A stretch of 64,000 nucleotides of DNA, taken from assembly GCA_016586335.1 (NCBI GenBank), contig BLYE01000036.1, forward strand, positions 1-64,000. The letters are read 5' to 3'. The stretch is from Nitzschia putrida (Eukaryota; Bacillariophyta; Bacillariophyceae; Bacillariales; Bacillariaceae). A model generated the notes under the pieces. It was not told the origin of the DNA. It ran no database searches and was given only the letters and a program-made list of their open reading frames with translations. This document shows, piece after piece, positions 8,518 to 19,050 of the stretch (positions within the stretch are counted from its first letter, which is position 1; every line of letters begins with the position of its first letter). A program made the position numbers and the translations under genes.

Positions 8518-9165
8518 TCATATTCTGGAGATTGGTTCTGGGGAAGGCATCTCTGGATCAGTGGAAGCTGGCTTTGCATCAACTTGTTGCTGATTGGCCT
8601 GGGCTGCCTTTCGCGCCCTCATCCAAGCCAGGATAGACCAGTATCGCTCTAGTCTGGCCTTCTTGGCATTGATCGTGGCTTGCTCGATATCGCGTCGTGA
8701 AATTCCCTGTTTGGCAAGGAGTCTCTCTCGCAGTTGCTTCCCCAATCGTCTTGGTCCTCGGCGTGGAGGACGAATGGTTTCGAAATGTTCCAAACCGGCC
8801 ATGATGCGACGTTGTGGCTCCCAACCAACTGTAAGGGGGGGCCCATCTTGTACGCTAGGGTTGTCTCCCATCTCCAATGGAAGTTCAATAATTTCAATGT
8901 GATCAAAGTGTAACTTCTTTCGCTTCTTCTTATTCTTGGCCACCACAAGTGGCTTGTTGCCCAAGGAAGAGGAAATTGATCGCTTTCTCAACGTGGGGAT
9001 ATGCGTAGGCTGTAGCATTTTGGGCTCTCTGTTGTTGTATGCTAGTGCAGTTGTCTTTATCATTGTTGTCAGACTTTTGTGTGTTGTGAGGGATTGGAAT
9101 TTGGTCAATCGTTGGATTTGTGAGACCCCCTTCACCGTTCTGTCAAGAGATGACGTGTTTTCCAT
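8518..9165 (-). CDS. Diatom-type conserved hypothetical protein (GDNP/GPPLT motif)
   Basis: Minus-strand ORF of 215 residues; an internal ATG (MLQPTHIPTLRKRS, residue 50) may be the true start. The centre reads HFDHIEIIELPLEMGDNPSV, then QDGPPLTVGWEPQRR. I recall this arrangement (H/F-x-x-V/I-E-I, then GDNP, then GPP, then W) from many uncharacterised diatom proteins. The C-terminal part is basic and helical (RPPRRGPRRLGKQLRERLLA, then a segment with AKKARLERYWSILAWM). A KNKKKRKK stretch could be a nuclear localisation signal. The family has no function known to me. Confidence 0.65.
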   Translation of the reverse strand: MENTSSLDRTVKGVSQIQRLTKFQSLTTHKSLTTMIKTTALAYNNREPKMLQPTHIPTLRKRSISSSLGNKPLVVAKNKKKRKKLHFDHIEIIELPLEMGDNPSVQDGPPLTVGWEPQRRIMAGLEHFETIRPPRRGPRRLGKQLRERLLAKQGISRRDIEQATINAKKARLERYWSILAWMRARKAAQANQQQVDAKPASTDPEMPSPEPISRI

Positions 9166-9404
9166 TGGGAAGCCCGAGAATTCGTGTTGTCATGCAAGAC
9201 TGCCTTCATCGAAGCACAATGTCGTATTCAAAGGGCTCCAATTTTCCACGATAGAATTCGATGACTCATTAGAAACAAATAGACCTCGTTCGATTTCGCT
9301 CGAATTTTGCGAGTTCTTGATGTGGGATTGAAACCCAGGTGCGGGTTTGAGACTTCATCGGCAGTTGAGAATTGGAACGTGTCTGATTCCCGTCAGGAAT
9401 GTCA

Positions 9405-10760
9405 TCAAGCTGAAGCCGTTTCAATGTCAAGTCTCGGCTTCACTTTGGCCCCTCGACAGTATCCCAATCTAGAAGCATAGAGCAACAATGTCAACAATAC
9501 AACTGGAACAGCCATCCAAAAAGGAATTTCCTCCAAACGGATGTTCCATGTTGAATTGTTCACTATCACAATCTCCTCAACTGCGGGAGATGGAGCCGTG
9601 AGGTTGGAGTATCCCCTCGTTCCGATGGTTGTTTGATTTGATTCAGCTCTGCTTCCTTGAGATTCAAGCATTGGATTGTTTCCGGCATAGTTGATGCTTT
9701 CATGGGTAGTACTTTTGCTTTCATTATACTCCTGTAGCTGCGGTGGCTCCTTTGTATCGGTTTCGTTGAGTACGAACATGCTGTTGTTGTCCACATCGTC
9801 CGTGCTGTCATTGGCGACAGCATTCGTTCCTGTAGTGTTATCTACTCGACAAAGCAAATCCACCCCTGTTGATAGACGAATCCGTTCCAAGTCTTTGAAA
9901 AAGCGGTCCAATCCAGCAGAGTAGAGTTGTTGATCAACGGTTGTCATTTGTTTGATCAGAGACAAAGTTTCGTTGGAGACCATATCAAGGGTATATTTCG
10001 GTGAGTAATGAGCAATATGATGCATATTTTCTTGTACAAGGGATAAGGAATGGGTTTCTGGGTCACAGAAGCGGCAATTCTTCCCAAGGTCCTCGGAGCC
10101 CAGGGCATGAAATTCAAAGACACACAGGGAGGCAGGGAAATAATCTGTGATGCCCAGAACGTCGAGTTCATTGATGTTGCGAACAGCTGTTTTCAAATCA
10201 GGCTCTCGATCGTCTTGCGTTTCAGCGAAATGTTGAGCTTGAAAACGTTCAGAGGGAGATGTCAGATATCTTGCCTGCATATTCCATGGATCGTAGCACT
10301 TGAAAGCGAACTCAGGATCAAAGAGGTGTTTCTCCAACCCAGCGTCGAAAAAGTGTTGTATCCACTCATCAAATCCTTGCAATGCATCCTTCTTAGCATT
10401 GAGTCCAGGAAAGTTAGTTTCAGCCCCAAATTGCCGGAAATATGGGTCGTATTTGCACTCCAGAAATTGTGACACAACATGAAGAACGGGATCTCTCAGG
10501 AAAGCTACCGAGAAATGTCCATCGACGTTCGCGAAATGTTTCTTTGAAGCAAGGTAGCCATACTCATTGTTTCCTTTCAGAATAGTTCCTTTGGGCATGA
10601 AATTGGGGGAATCAGCCATGAGAGAGTCACCACCGGTCTTTGGGATGTGAACATAATGATAGTAGCCTGTTTGAGGAGCCTTTTGGCCATTCTCGTTGTT
10701 GAGGGTGCCTCTGAATGTCCTACTGTCATAACCAGACAGGAACCTTTCTTGACTATCCAT
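9405..10760 (-). CDS. Membrane sulfotransferase family protein
   Basis: The 451 residues from ATG 10760 (an upstream in-frame start at 10883 is possible and weakly hydrophobic) contain the 5'-phosphosulfate-binding loop of PAPS-dependent carbohydrate sulfotransferases (VHIPKTGGDS, about 37-46). The 3'-phosphate motif follows (HFSVAFLRDPVLHVVSQF, about 82-99). Spacing and motif types fit the Golgi Sulfotransfer_2 class (heparan/chondroitin/galactose type). The C-terminus has a hydrophobic helix (FWMAVPVVLLTLLLYASRL, about 414-432) and a basic tail. A C-terminal anchor is unusual, since Golgi sulfotransferases normally have an N-terminal one; an N-terminal exon may be missing. Several N-x-S/T sites suggest glycosylation. 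Probable role: sulfation of extracellular polysaccharide. Confidence 0.75.
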   Translation of the reverse strand: MDSQERFLSGYDSRTFRGTLNNENGQKAPQTGYYHYVHIPKTGGDSLMADSPNFMPKGTILKGNNEYGYLASKKHFANVDGHFSVAFLRDPVLHVVSQFLECKYDPYFRQFGAETNFPGLNAKKDALQGFDEWIQHFFDAGLEKHLFDPEFAFKCYDPWNMQARYLTSPSERFQAQHFAETQDDREPDLKTAVRNINELDVLGITDYFPASLCVFEFHALGSEDLGKNCRFCDPETHSLSLVQENMHHIAHYSPKYTLDMVSNETLSLIKQMTTVDQQLYSAGLDRFFKDLERIRLSTGVDLLCRVDNTTGTNAVANDSTDDVDNNSMFVLNETDTKEPPQLQEYNESKSTTHESINYAGNNPMLESQGSRAESNQTTIGTRGYSNLTAPSPAVEEIVIVNNSTWNIRLEEIPFWMAVPVVLLTLLLYASRLGYCRGAKVKPRLDIETASA

Positions 10761-11125
10761 TGCCGATTCCTTTTGTCTGGGATTGTTGAAGTTGCAATGA
10801 ACGTCGTTCACACACAAAATCAAACACAAAAATGTCGGGATGTCGTTACAGGTTCCCAGGTCACAGTTCACTTCTTCCACCAATCACATCACCGTCTAGA
10901 TACCTACTTACTTACATACATACCAAATATACGCAAAAAGGATGTTACTAGAATCGTATATCTGAGTCGTGCACTTTGAGTCCCTCCATGAATCTCCCTA
11001 TCACCGGGTTTCCATCGAGGATGACACCTCGTTTGTGGCGCGGAAAGCGACGTCCTGCTGCATGAAATACCAGTACTGTTGGTAAATTCGCACAAACTCA
11101 CACTTCCGTCCTCCATCCATTCAAT
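10761..11125. promoter_or_regulatory. Divergent promoter region
   Basis: 365 bp separate the divergent sulfotransferase and Hsp20-like genes. No clear TATA box or known element was recognised. Confidence 0.4.
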
Positions 11126-11866
11126 ATGTCACCATCTACACCACAACCTCCCAACAATGATACAGAAAATTCCAGGAACAACCAAGAGAAATCGTCATGG
11201 TTTGGGTCTTGGTTCGAAAATGACAATTCCCAAATGAAGGATGAGATTCGCCAGCGAATGAATGAAGTCGAGGCAAGGCAACAGGCCTACCGAGAAGAAC
11301 CCAGACAATCAACATTTCAGGATCCTTTCTTCAAAAACTCTCCATTTGGAGAAGAATTCTCATCAGTGCTCAAGGATTTGGAGTCTTTCCTCAACGATGC
11401 AGGCTTTAAAGACATCCAAGACAGTGACTCCTCGACACCATTTGGAGGAGAACGCAGCAGCAACAACACAACGACACACAGTTGGTCCTCCCAATCCACT
11501 TCTTCTCCTTTTATGTTTGGATCATCCACATCCATGAGAATGCAACAAGATTCCAAAAATGGGACTTGCTTGGAAATTACCCTTCCGAGACGAACCAAGG
11601 TGGAGGATCTCTCCGTCCAAGTCGTGCAGGAACACCCATGCCTCATTCAGTGGAGTGGAAAGATGGTGAATTCATCGCGAAGACAAGAAGAAGGTAGTGG
11701 TCGCCGTTTCCAGGATCAAATGCGTTTGGGGGAATCTGCTGACTGTTCCAGAATTCAAGCGACGTTCTCAGCCTCTCGTAATGCTCTGGTGGTACAGGCT
11801 CCCAACGTATCCGCTCGATCATCGAGTGACTCTGTCCGCGTTGTTCCTGTCACTGAGCGTGACTAG
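11126..11866 (+). CDS. Possible Hsp20/alpha-crystallin-like protein
   Basis: Single-exon ORF of 246 residues. The first ~125 residues are polar and low-complexity with FxxPF-type pieces (DPFFKNSPFGEEF). The C-terminal ~100 residues read like a divergent alpha-crystallin domain: a strand segment CLEITLPRRTKVEDLSVQVV, a strand containing LIQWSGKM, a FQDQMRLGESADCSRIQATF segment matching the usual 'F.LP...d...I.A.f' region, then NALVVQAPNV in place of the canonical GVL.v.vPK, ending in a V-R-V-V-P strand. Identity is weak and assigned by pattern only. A plain diatom hypothetical is the alternative. If correct, it would be a small heat-shock-type chaperone. Confidence 0.45.
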   Translation: MSPSTPQPPNNDTENSRNNQEKSSWFGSWFENDNSQMKDEIRQRMNEVEARQQAYREEPRQSTFQDPFFKNSPFGEEFSSVLKDLESFLNDAGFKDIQDSDSSTPFGGERSSNNTTTHSWSSQSTSSPFMFGSSTSMRMQQDSKNGTCLEITLPRRTKVEDLSVQVVQEHPCLIQWSGKMVNSSRRQEEGSGRRFQDQMRLGESADCSRIQATFSASRNALVVQAPNVSARSSSDSVRVVPVTERD

Positions 11867-13753
11867 TAGAACAGAAACTATGAATATCTGTATAGTAGTA
11901 CTGCCTAGTACATTTGCTGCCATTTTGAATCGTACCCGTAATTCAGAATGGTGGACCTATTCTTTTGAAAATACTACTTGTGTCTGTGTCATGGCACCAC
12001 AATGATCGCATAATATGTCAAAAAGTAATCTAGGTGGGTGAAGCCACTACCGGTAGTGTGTCCAAGGTTTTAAAACATTCCAATACCAAACGTTACTGTA
12101 GTATGCCATCATGGTGCATGGCAGTCCTGATGAAGGAGGTTATGGAGGGGAGTGGGGAACAACGCAGGGAAAAAAGCGAACATCCACAAAAAACTGCGAC
12201 ACAGGAACCAGCCAATCATTGACCTTCATTTTGGAGCCGCGCGACATCCGACCATGGCGTGCGAACAGTCCCCAAAACTCTCTACATCCATCCATCCAAT
12301 TTCATCGTGTCTCGTGTTCGAGGAAAACATCTCATTCCAAGCAAAACAGAATAGTGAAATGAAAAATCGCAAAAAGAGAACAACACTCAGGATTCCAACG
12401 TGGTCCCCCACCGTAGTACTAACTGAGCCCGAACATGCTTAACTTCGCTGAGCGGACGGGAAGCGGTGCTGTCATGTTGGTATGGTCGTTCCCGAGAAAT
12501 GTTTGGATCAATAGGCCATATAACAATACAGACTATGGCCTTGTAGACTTTCCTCATTCTATGAGATGCAATAATGTAGAACGAACTACTACTACCTAGT
12601 ACAAAAAGTCTGCAAGAAATCGGTATCACATGAAATCTAGCTAGAACACTACTAATGGTGACATTGAGTTTCGTTGCTACACTGTTCTACCACCGTAGGG
12701 AGGAGGTCGTCCACCACCAGCAGGTAGCAACTACACCAACAGTCCCAAAACCCAAAAGGTCCTAAAATAACAAAAAGTGAGTGGAATTCACTCTTCGCAG
12801 GGGTCATCAAATCAGTCTTGCTAAAAAGGCGATTGTTAACCTTGTTGTGCATCCGAAACCGAAAGTGTCAACTAGTGCTGTGTTTGTACAAATTTGGCGA
12901 AAATTCCTGTAAAAGTCGTCCAAGTTTGTATTGAAGCCAGAAAGAAGCATTCACCTGTCGTGGCGTAATTATGGGTATACGGGAAAATTGAGAACGTTCA
13001 ACTATACCACCGTACCACCATCCCAATTCGATGTGAGGAAAGTATGGAAGTTTGGGAGAGGGATCATAAAGACTGGCTACTTGGGTTTCATTTCGTTTCT
13101 CTACGACCACATCATAAACAAATCAGAAACTCCTCATAATTGCACGCGACAAAAGGTCCGCAAGGTGTACCGCAAGGCGTACCGTCAATCCTCATACGTT
13201 TAATGAAACTTGGTTCAAGCATCTCACCCGGAACCCAAAGACAAATATTGTTTCAGACAACGACCTTGAGTAAAGCGTGTCACTTGTGGTGAAATATTAT
13301 ACTGCCGATACAATGCATTTAAAGGAAATGGACAAATCCGAAGTTGGTGGGAGCAAGAACACTAGAAACCACAATATATCACTATGCCTTCACTGTGGCA
13401 CATTGTCGGATGTGTTCGCAATCTCTAACTGGTAAGTGAACCCTGAGAATCTCCTACTAGTAGTAGAATTGTTGTTGTTGTACCCGCCGTCCGCCACGGC
13501 GATTCTACTGGCGATGTTTGTCGACAGGCTCCCCCTCGGCACCACGACGATGATGTTGCTGGCAAACGAAACTTCTGATTTCTAGTGGAATGTGATCATT
13601 TGGTCGTACTGACGGTGGTAGTAAATTGAAGAGACAAGCCCGCGATGGGGGTGTGAAAAGTGGAATGCAGTAACACGCTCGATACAGTAGATTTGTTGTT
13701 AGTTTGACTGCAGTCTATAGTTAGCGTATGTGTGTTGTATTTGTACAGTAGCA
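11867..13753. other. Gene-poor region, 1.9 kb
   Basis: No ORF carries a recognisable domain, and frames are short and overlapping. It contains a perfect 14-bp palindrome (12045-12058) and a TACTAG-type cluster near 12580-12602. I see no transposon remnant or RNA gene. Confidence 0.5.
12045..12058. repeat. Palindrome CACTACCGGTAGTG
   Basis: Perfect 14-bp inverted repeat. Its core CTACCGGTAG recurs at 20542-20551, 26360-26369 and 46902-46911, all outside coding exons. Confidence 0.5.
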
Positions 13754-14719
13754 CTACTTGTTCCTCTCGCCCTTGCTGAGACTGTTTCGACGGTTGAATC
13801 GAAGTGCGATCCTGCTAGCAACAGAGGGCGCCGCAGATTTAGGTGATTCCACCTTGGTTGGTGGATCATCTTCCTTTTGGGATGCAACCTTCTTTGAAGG
13901 TTTCTTGCTCTTGGACGATCCGCTGTCTCGTCGTTTGCTTTTGAGAGATCCTCTCTTCTTGGGCTTTTCCCTGGAAGGGGCAGGAGCCCAAGCTGCTTTG
14001 GCTTCCTCCTCGTCCTGCTTGGCAATGTTGAATGCCAAGAGGGCACTGTCTGCGGTCTCGCGTTGGCTAATTTGGGCAATCAAATCAGAATCGTCACAGT
14101 CGACCTGCCATTGTCTATCTTGCTCATCCATCACCGCAGAAATCACACGGCTGATGCGTTTGTCAAGGTTCTGGGATCCTTCAGACGTCCAACAGTCCAA
14201 CCCTCGGTACGACATCGGGAACACCCATCCCTCCACGGGATGTTCCTCGTCGACGGTGTGGTATGTGGCGGACTTGCATGGCTTGCCTTGTTCTAATCTG
14301 GCCAAAACCTTTTCTCTTTCTGTCGTCATCTTGGCCATATCTTTTGGTGAGTACCAATAATGTTTCTTTTCTGAGGTTTTGTACGAGTCCAAGTTCATGA
14401 TCTCATGGACTTGATGCTTGTCATGGTAAACTTTAGTACTCTTGCTGGTCTGGGAACAATCAGATCCAGTTGCAGGCGGATGGTGAAGGAAAGTATCCAA
14501 AGAAGCGAAACGTACTCTTCGTTGTTGAAGAGGAACGCCAATCGAAGAAGACTCCGAGAAGGAGGCAGCAGAAGTCTCGCTCACAGAATCATCGTCGGTA
14601 TCCCAATCAGATGCCTTGTATCCATAAAGTGCTAGTGATGTCTTTGCTGTTGTTCTGTTATCTCGCATATGAGCCTTTGCCACATGGAGTGAGTCTCTCA
14701 GGTGATCTCTCATTGTCAT
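13754..14719 (-). CDS. Diatom-type conserved hypothetical protein (VRF/RGLD type)
   Basis: Minus-strand ORF of 321 residues. It follows a layout I recall from many diatom proteins of unknown function: a short basic 'RRVRFASLDTF' box (about 67-77), a histidine/tyrosine segment (KKHYWYSPKDMAKMTTEREK), a 'PMSYRGLDCWTSEG' motif, a helical region (NLDKRISRVISAVMDEQDRQ), then IAQISQRETADSALLAFNIA with many alanines. The C-terminal ~90 residues are Lys/Ser/Pro-rich (KKRGSLKSKRRDSGSSKSKK) and look disordered or nuclear. No enzyme signature. Confidence 0.7.
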   Translation of the reverse strand: MTMRDHLRDSLHVAKAHMRDNRTTAKTSLALYGYKASDWDTDDDSVSETSAASFSESSSIGVPLQQRRVRFASLDTFLHHPPATGSDCSQTSKSTKVYHDKHQVHEIMNLDSYKTSEKKHYWYSPKDMAKMTTEREKVLARLEQGKPCKSATYHTVDEEHPVEGWVFPMSYRGLDCWTSEGSQNLDKRISRVISAVMDEQDRQWQVDCDDSDLIAQISQRETADSALLAFNIAKQDEEEAKAAWAPAPSREKPKKRGSLKSKRRDSGSSKSKKPSKKVASQKEDDPPTKVESPKSAAPSVASRIALRFNRRNSLSKGERNK

Positions 14720-15590
14720 AGAAGGTGAAACGAAATGCTAGTACTGTAGTAGTGGAGCGAAATCTGTTGTGAGCTTCTACGGCTCTAGGAAAATTTTTGT
14801 GACAAGATTGGTTTGTCGAATTCTGCCTCCCACCATGTCCACTACTACTACTAGTACTAACTACTACTTAGTACATCGTACCTTTCGCCCCGACAACAAC
14901 TGGACGAAACAACGCAGCCCTCAATCTAAAAGGATGATTTTCCTCCCGCACCTTCGGAGAAAGATTACTTATAGGATTCACCTGCTCATATGTATTGATG
15001 GTGGTGTTGAAACGGGAAGTAAGTTGAGGCGCTGCTCCCCCCATCGCCGCCGGTTGACGGTGGTACGACGGGGGTGTTTGGGGGCAGTACCGACCTGGAA
15101 CAGCCCCGAACCCGTGAGCTGTGTTCTGTTTGATTCGCTCTTGTCGAAGCATAAGTGTTTGGGGGTATCAGATGCAAAACTCTCGCTTGTAGGCGGAAAG
15201 TCATAGTGCCAGTTGATATAAATTGCCTCGTGGGGAGTCTTAGCCTCTTAAAATTTAACCGAGTCACAGTGGTATGTGAATTAAATAACCAGCTACCAGG
15301 TGAGCTTGGGCCGGATGAGTGCTGAGGGCAGTTTCTAGTCGCCTGATGATGGAAGCTTTTTGGCTTTGAGTTGGTTTCCATTGCATCCCTTGCATGCCCC
15401 ACGTTGCGAAAACGATTTGTACTGATCACGCAAACACCACTGTGTCGACACTTCGATCCCTCTTGTTCAATGAACAAAGAAACTCAGTTCCTAGAGACGA
15501 AACACACCCTCGCAATGTTGCTCACGCAAGAATGCTGCACTCACAATTTCCACGACGTTGCCAGCTTCGGGCCAACAAAACTCTTTTGAA
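14720..15590. promoter_or_regulatory. Divergent intergenic region
   Basis: 870 bp between a minus-strand hypothetical and the plus-strand MORN gene. A TACTAG-type cluster lies at 14841-14880. Short frames on both strands have no domain support. Confidence 0.4.
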
Positions 15591-17801
15591 ATGACAGCGC
15601 CAGCAGTAGTGAGTCCTCGAGCGTCCTCGCGAAGGAGATACCAGAGAAGTGGAAGTCTGCGTCAGTTGAATACATCCGATGTTGATGATACCCCTCGAAT
15701 GGGAAACAAACCAAAGCTGATGGTGGAAGTAAGACCATCAAGTCGTACACGTTCCACCTTGTCAACTCCCAGGCAATCGAGCGGACGACATCTGCGAGGG
15801 AACTCTAGAACCTCTTCTAGGGACAAAAGTCTCCAAACGTCTCCTTCGGTTTCTGTATCTGGAAGCGATCGCAATGACTCGGCAGCAAGCTTTGACCTCA
15901 TGCGAGCCGTTTCTGCATCGCCGACTCCGCGAAGAAGAACAACTCGCAGAACAAGCAATGCCCAATCCAATTCTAATCTGATGAACTCCGCAAGCCAACA
16001 TGTGGAAGCTCGCATGTATACTCGCAGTCGAAGTGTATCTCAGCTCAACGTTGGCGATTTCACCAGTCCACCCACCACATCATCCCCCAGTCGCGAGATT
16101 ATTCAACCAGTTCTCCTCGCAAGGCCTTCACCCCGCACATCCACCAGGCTTCAAAGGCAATCCAGTGTACCATCCTGTCTTGGTGTACCAAAACTAACAG
16201 ACCCTGTCGTATTGAGCCCCATTACAGCTACCTCATCCGAAACCTACTCACTACACAAAGCCTCCTTCGATGATGGTTTCTTCAAGGAACCGTTCTTTCC
16301 TGGAAGTTCATCCATGCAGCAACGCTCACCCAATCCAGTAATCCATCTCGAGCGATCTCCATCTGAGAAGCGAAACAAACGACGCAGAAACTCCCGACTT
16401 GCTTTGCGAGTAGGCACTTTTAGCTCTTCCGAATCCCCTGAGGAAGATGGTTCCGTTACGTCCTGGAAACGAAATCGTTCGACCAAGAAGTCTCGAGCCG
16501 AGGCGTTGCGTGAGCGCATTCACGCTCGCACCAAGCGTTGCAACTCGTGTCCCCGAACACGAGATCGTCGAAGTTCTTCAAGGGACTTGTGTCCCCAAGA
16601 ATCAGAGAAGGACTCCATTGAAATGGCAAGGCACAAGCTCTCAGGTCGCCGCGTAACAAGAAACAGCGACCACAGGCCTGGTGGACAGCATCGTGGTGAA
16701 GACGCTGGAAGTGGAGACAAGGCTGGTACTGAGAGACGCCCCAGTAGCGGTGCCTTGGCTTTGGAGAAGTTGTCACTTGACCGGTTTCTTCAACTTCAAA
16801 AAAGAGACAACGAGAACAAGGATATGGTCGTGGACAACAACAATGAGTGGGATACTAGCTTTGACTGTGGCACTTGGCAGACAACTCCTTCGGTATCCCT
16901 GCCTGCCGCTTGTCCTTTCTCTGTAGATGGGAAAGAATCACAGCAAGACCAAATGAAGAGTGAACCTGAAGAGGATGCTGTGGTAAAGACTACAAAAGCC
17001 CAGATTGCCGGAAGTGATTCTGCCGTCAGCACTGGTGCAAAACCCGTGCGCGCTCCGGAGGAAGACGCGGCCATAGAGAAATTATCGTCTCAAGCCATCT
17101 CGCTTAGCTTGGACGACGTACCCGCTGACCGCAAAGGCCTTGAAGGAGATGAAAGCTTGGAGCAAGTTTACGAATACATTTTCATGGATCCCTCTGGTCG
17201 CCTCGCTTCTTACTCCGGTTCGGTTTCCAAGTCCAGTGGCATGCCCTTTGGGTATGGAAGACTATGTTATCCTGAAGAAGGAGAGATTCTGAACGGTCAG
17301 TTCGTTCATAACTTCTGGATTAGCTTTGGAAGGTATTTCAACACACATACAGGTGAAGACTACACGGGAACCTTGCTCAAGAACATCCGACATGGACACG
17401 GTAAGACTATCTACACCGATGGGCGGGTGTTCGAAGGTACCTATACCAATGGAGTCAAGACGGAGGGCAAAATGGTATACCAAGATGGATCGAGTTACCT
17501 AGGTCAATGGGCTGACGGTGCTCGTCAAGGTCAAGGCACATACACCTTTGCGGATGGATCCACCTTTTTTGGAGAGTTCGACAAAGACGAAATGCACGGG
17601 CCTGGTGTCTTGACCAGGCCAGACGGTGCGCGATTCGTCGGTAACTGGAAGAAAGGACTTCGACATGGCAAAGGCGTCGAGTACAGGGCCAATGGGTCCA
17701 TTCAACGACAAGGAATGTGGGACGATGGCGTATTTGTTCCTATGGAACGCCAACGCCTCCTCATGAGTGCGAAAGCTGACTCCTTCAAGTTCTTCGATTG
17801 A
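15591..17801 (+). CDS. MORN-repeat protein
   Basis: The 736-residue protein from ATG 15591 (MTAPAVVSPRASSRRRY) could begin 11 codons earlier at 15558. The first ~500 residues are Ser/Arg/Pro-rich and disordered, with many R-x-x-S sites. From about residue 590 to 720 there are five or six MORN-type repeats, seen as YTGTLLKNIRHGHGKTIYTD, FEGTYTNGVKTEGKMVYQDG, LGQWADGARQGQGTYTFADG, FGEFDKDEMHGPGVLTRPDG and VGNWKKGLRHGKGVEYRANG. MORN arrays bind membranes or act as scaffolds, for example at basal bodies, division sites or phosphoinositide kinases. No catalytic domain is present. The phosphorylatable N-terminus and C-terminal MORN array suggest a regulated membrane scaffold. Confidence 0.85.
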   Translation: MTAPAVVSPRASSRRRYQRSGSLRQLNTSDVDDTPRMGNKPKLMVEVRPSSRTRSTLSTPRQSSGRHLRGNSRTSSRDKSLQTSPSVSVSGSDRNDSAASFDLMRAVSASPTPRRRTTRRTSNAQSNSNLMNSASQHVEARMYTRSRSVSQLNVGDFTSPPTTSSPSREIIQPVLLARPSPRTSTRLQRQSSVPSCLGVPKLTDPVVLSPITATSSETYSLHKASFDDGFFKEPFFPGSSSMQQRSPNPVIHLERSPSEKRNKRRRNSRLALRVGTFSSSESPEEDGSVTSWKRNRSTKKSRAEALRERIHARTKRCNSCPRTRDRRSSSRDLCPQESEKDSIEMARHKLSGRRVTRNSDHRPGGQHRGEDAGSGDKAGTERRPSSGALALEKLSLDRFLQLQKRDNENKDMVVDNNNEWDTSFDCGTWQTTPSVSLPAACPFSVDGKESQQDQMKSEPEEDAVVKTTKAQIAGSDSAVSTGAKPVRAPEEDAAIEKLSSQAISLSLDDVPADRKGLEGDESLEQVYEYIFMDPSGRLASYSGSVSKSSGMPFGYGRLCYPEEGEILNGQFVHNFWISFGRYFNTHTGEDYTGTLLKNIRHGHGKTIYTDGRVFEGTYTNGVKTEGKMVYQDGSSYLGQWADGARQGQGTYTFADGSTFFGEFDKDEMHGPGVLTRPDGARFVGNWKKGLRHGKGVEYRANGSIQRQGMWDDGVFVPMERQRLLMSAKADSFKFFD

Positions 17802-17931
17802 TGAAACGGTTTAGAGGATTGCGTATTAGGTTAGATTAATACTTTATATAATGGACATGAAAAGTTCCTATTCACTAAAATAGGGTGATGGTGATATCGA
17901 TAGTTGCGTGCTGTTGTTGATGTTGTTTCCC

Positions 17932-19050
17932 TTAGATGACTCGAACGTCGGCCATGGCCGCCATGAAAGTGTTCCCACCTGTGTTGGCCGCGTCAATGAA
18001 GCGGCTGCGGAAAGCCCCGTGAACAGATTCCGGTCGGCCCGAGTCCATTTGAAGTTGCTTGACCTTGGCTTCAAGTTGAGCAATCTTGAAATCCTTGGCA
18101 TCCATCTCGTGCTTGTGCTTGTTTTGAGCAGCCTCCAACTTTCTGGAGATGACGCTGATCTCATTCATGAACTTGAGGTCATTCTGGGCTTGGGCGTCCA
18201 ATAGTTCTTGAGCATACAACTTCATGTCACGGATCTCGTCATCCTTGGCAATCAAGTTTTGCTCATGGCAGCGCTCCATCTCAGTTTGTGCCAATACCAA
18301 ATCACATTTGGTCTCAACAGCTCGTCGAAGCTGTTCCGACATGGCCTCGGCTTGGCGCTTCATAACAGAGATGGTTTCCTTTAGCTTCTTGGTCTCATCA
18401 CTCTTTTGTTGGTATTGAAGGCGTTGGTCGGCCATTCGTAGCAAACGCTTGGAGCTTTCCACAACGTCTTCGTCGTTGGCAGAATCTTCGCGTTGCGGAG
18501 GGGCTCGGCCACTTTTTCGGGCCGAAGCGCCAGGACGGGTGGATGGTCGAGGGGCCTCTTCCTCCTCCTCTTCATCGTCAGCATCGGCTTCGGAGTCTTC
18601 TTCCATCTCATCTTCAAAAGGATTACTGGTAGCAGCCTTGGTAGGAGTGGAAGGCTCCCGTCCTTGCATCAAATTCTCAAAGTCTCCCTTGTTGATCTCG
18701 TCACCTTCTGGTGTTTCTTCCTCTTCGGCCTCTTCAAAGGGATTGTGAGACTCCTTCCCCCCTCGGAGCTCTGGCATGTTCAATTTCGACTTTCTTGCTT
18801 CTTCCTCTCCGAGGAGCTCATCCAACATATCGTCAGCCCTCGAGCTCATTTCTGTCATTTCTTCCTCCGTCATTTGGTGTCGGCGACGAGAGGAAGTAGA
18901 TCGCTTCTTCCTCTCTTGGCGTTTCTTACGGGCAAGGTGCAAGCTATTCTCGCCGTCTCCAAAAGGATTGCTCCAGTCATTGCTTTGTTCCCAAAGCCTT
19001 GGGCTCTCCTGCTCGGGGGCAGGCTTGTTCTTTCGTAGCATTTCAACCAT
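17932..19050 (-). CDS. Acidic coiled-coil protein with three NPF motifs
   Basis: Minus-strand ORF of 372 residues ending ADVRVI. The N-terminal half carries three NPF tripeptides in similar contexts: WSNPFGDGENS, SHNPFEEAEEE and TSNPFEDEMEED. NPF is the ligand of EH domains in endocytic adaptors. An acidic stretch rich in D and E follows. Residues about 205-345 form a heptad-rich coiled coil (MKRQAEAMSEQLRRAVETK and onward). The short C-terminal tail is non-coiled. An endocytic or vesicle-tether role is inferred from the NPF repeats and coiled coil; no family was recognised. It is divergent from the Cpn10 gene. Confidence 0.75.
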   Translation of the reverse strand: MVEMLRKNKPAPEQESPRLWEQSNDWSNPFGDGENSLHLARKKRQERKKRSTSSRRRHQMTEEEMTEMSSRADDMLDELLGEEEARKSKLNMPELRGGKESHNPFEEAEEEETPEGDEINKGDFENLMQGREPSTPTKAATSNPFEDEMEEDSEADADDEEEEEEAPRPSTRPGASARKSGRAPPQREDSANDEDVVESSKRLLRMADQRLQYQQKSDETKKLKETISVMKRQAEAMSEQLRRAVETKCDLVLAQTEMERCHEQNLIAKDDEIRDMKLYAQELLDAQAQNDLKFMNEISVISRKLEAAQNKHKHEMDAKDFKIAQLEAKVKQLQMDSGRPESVHGAFRSRFIDAANTGGNTFMAAMADVRVI

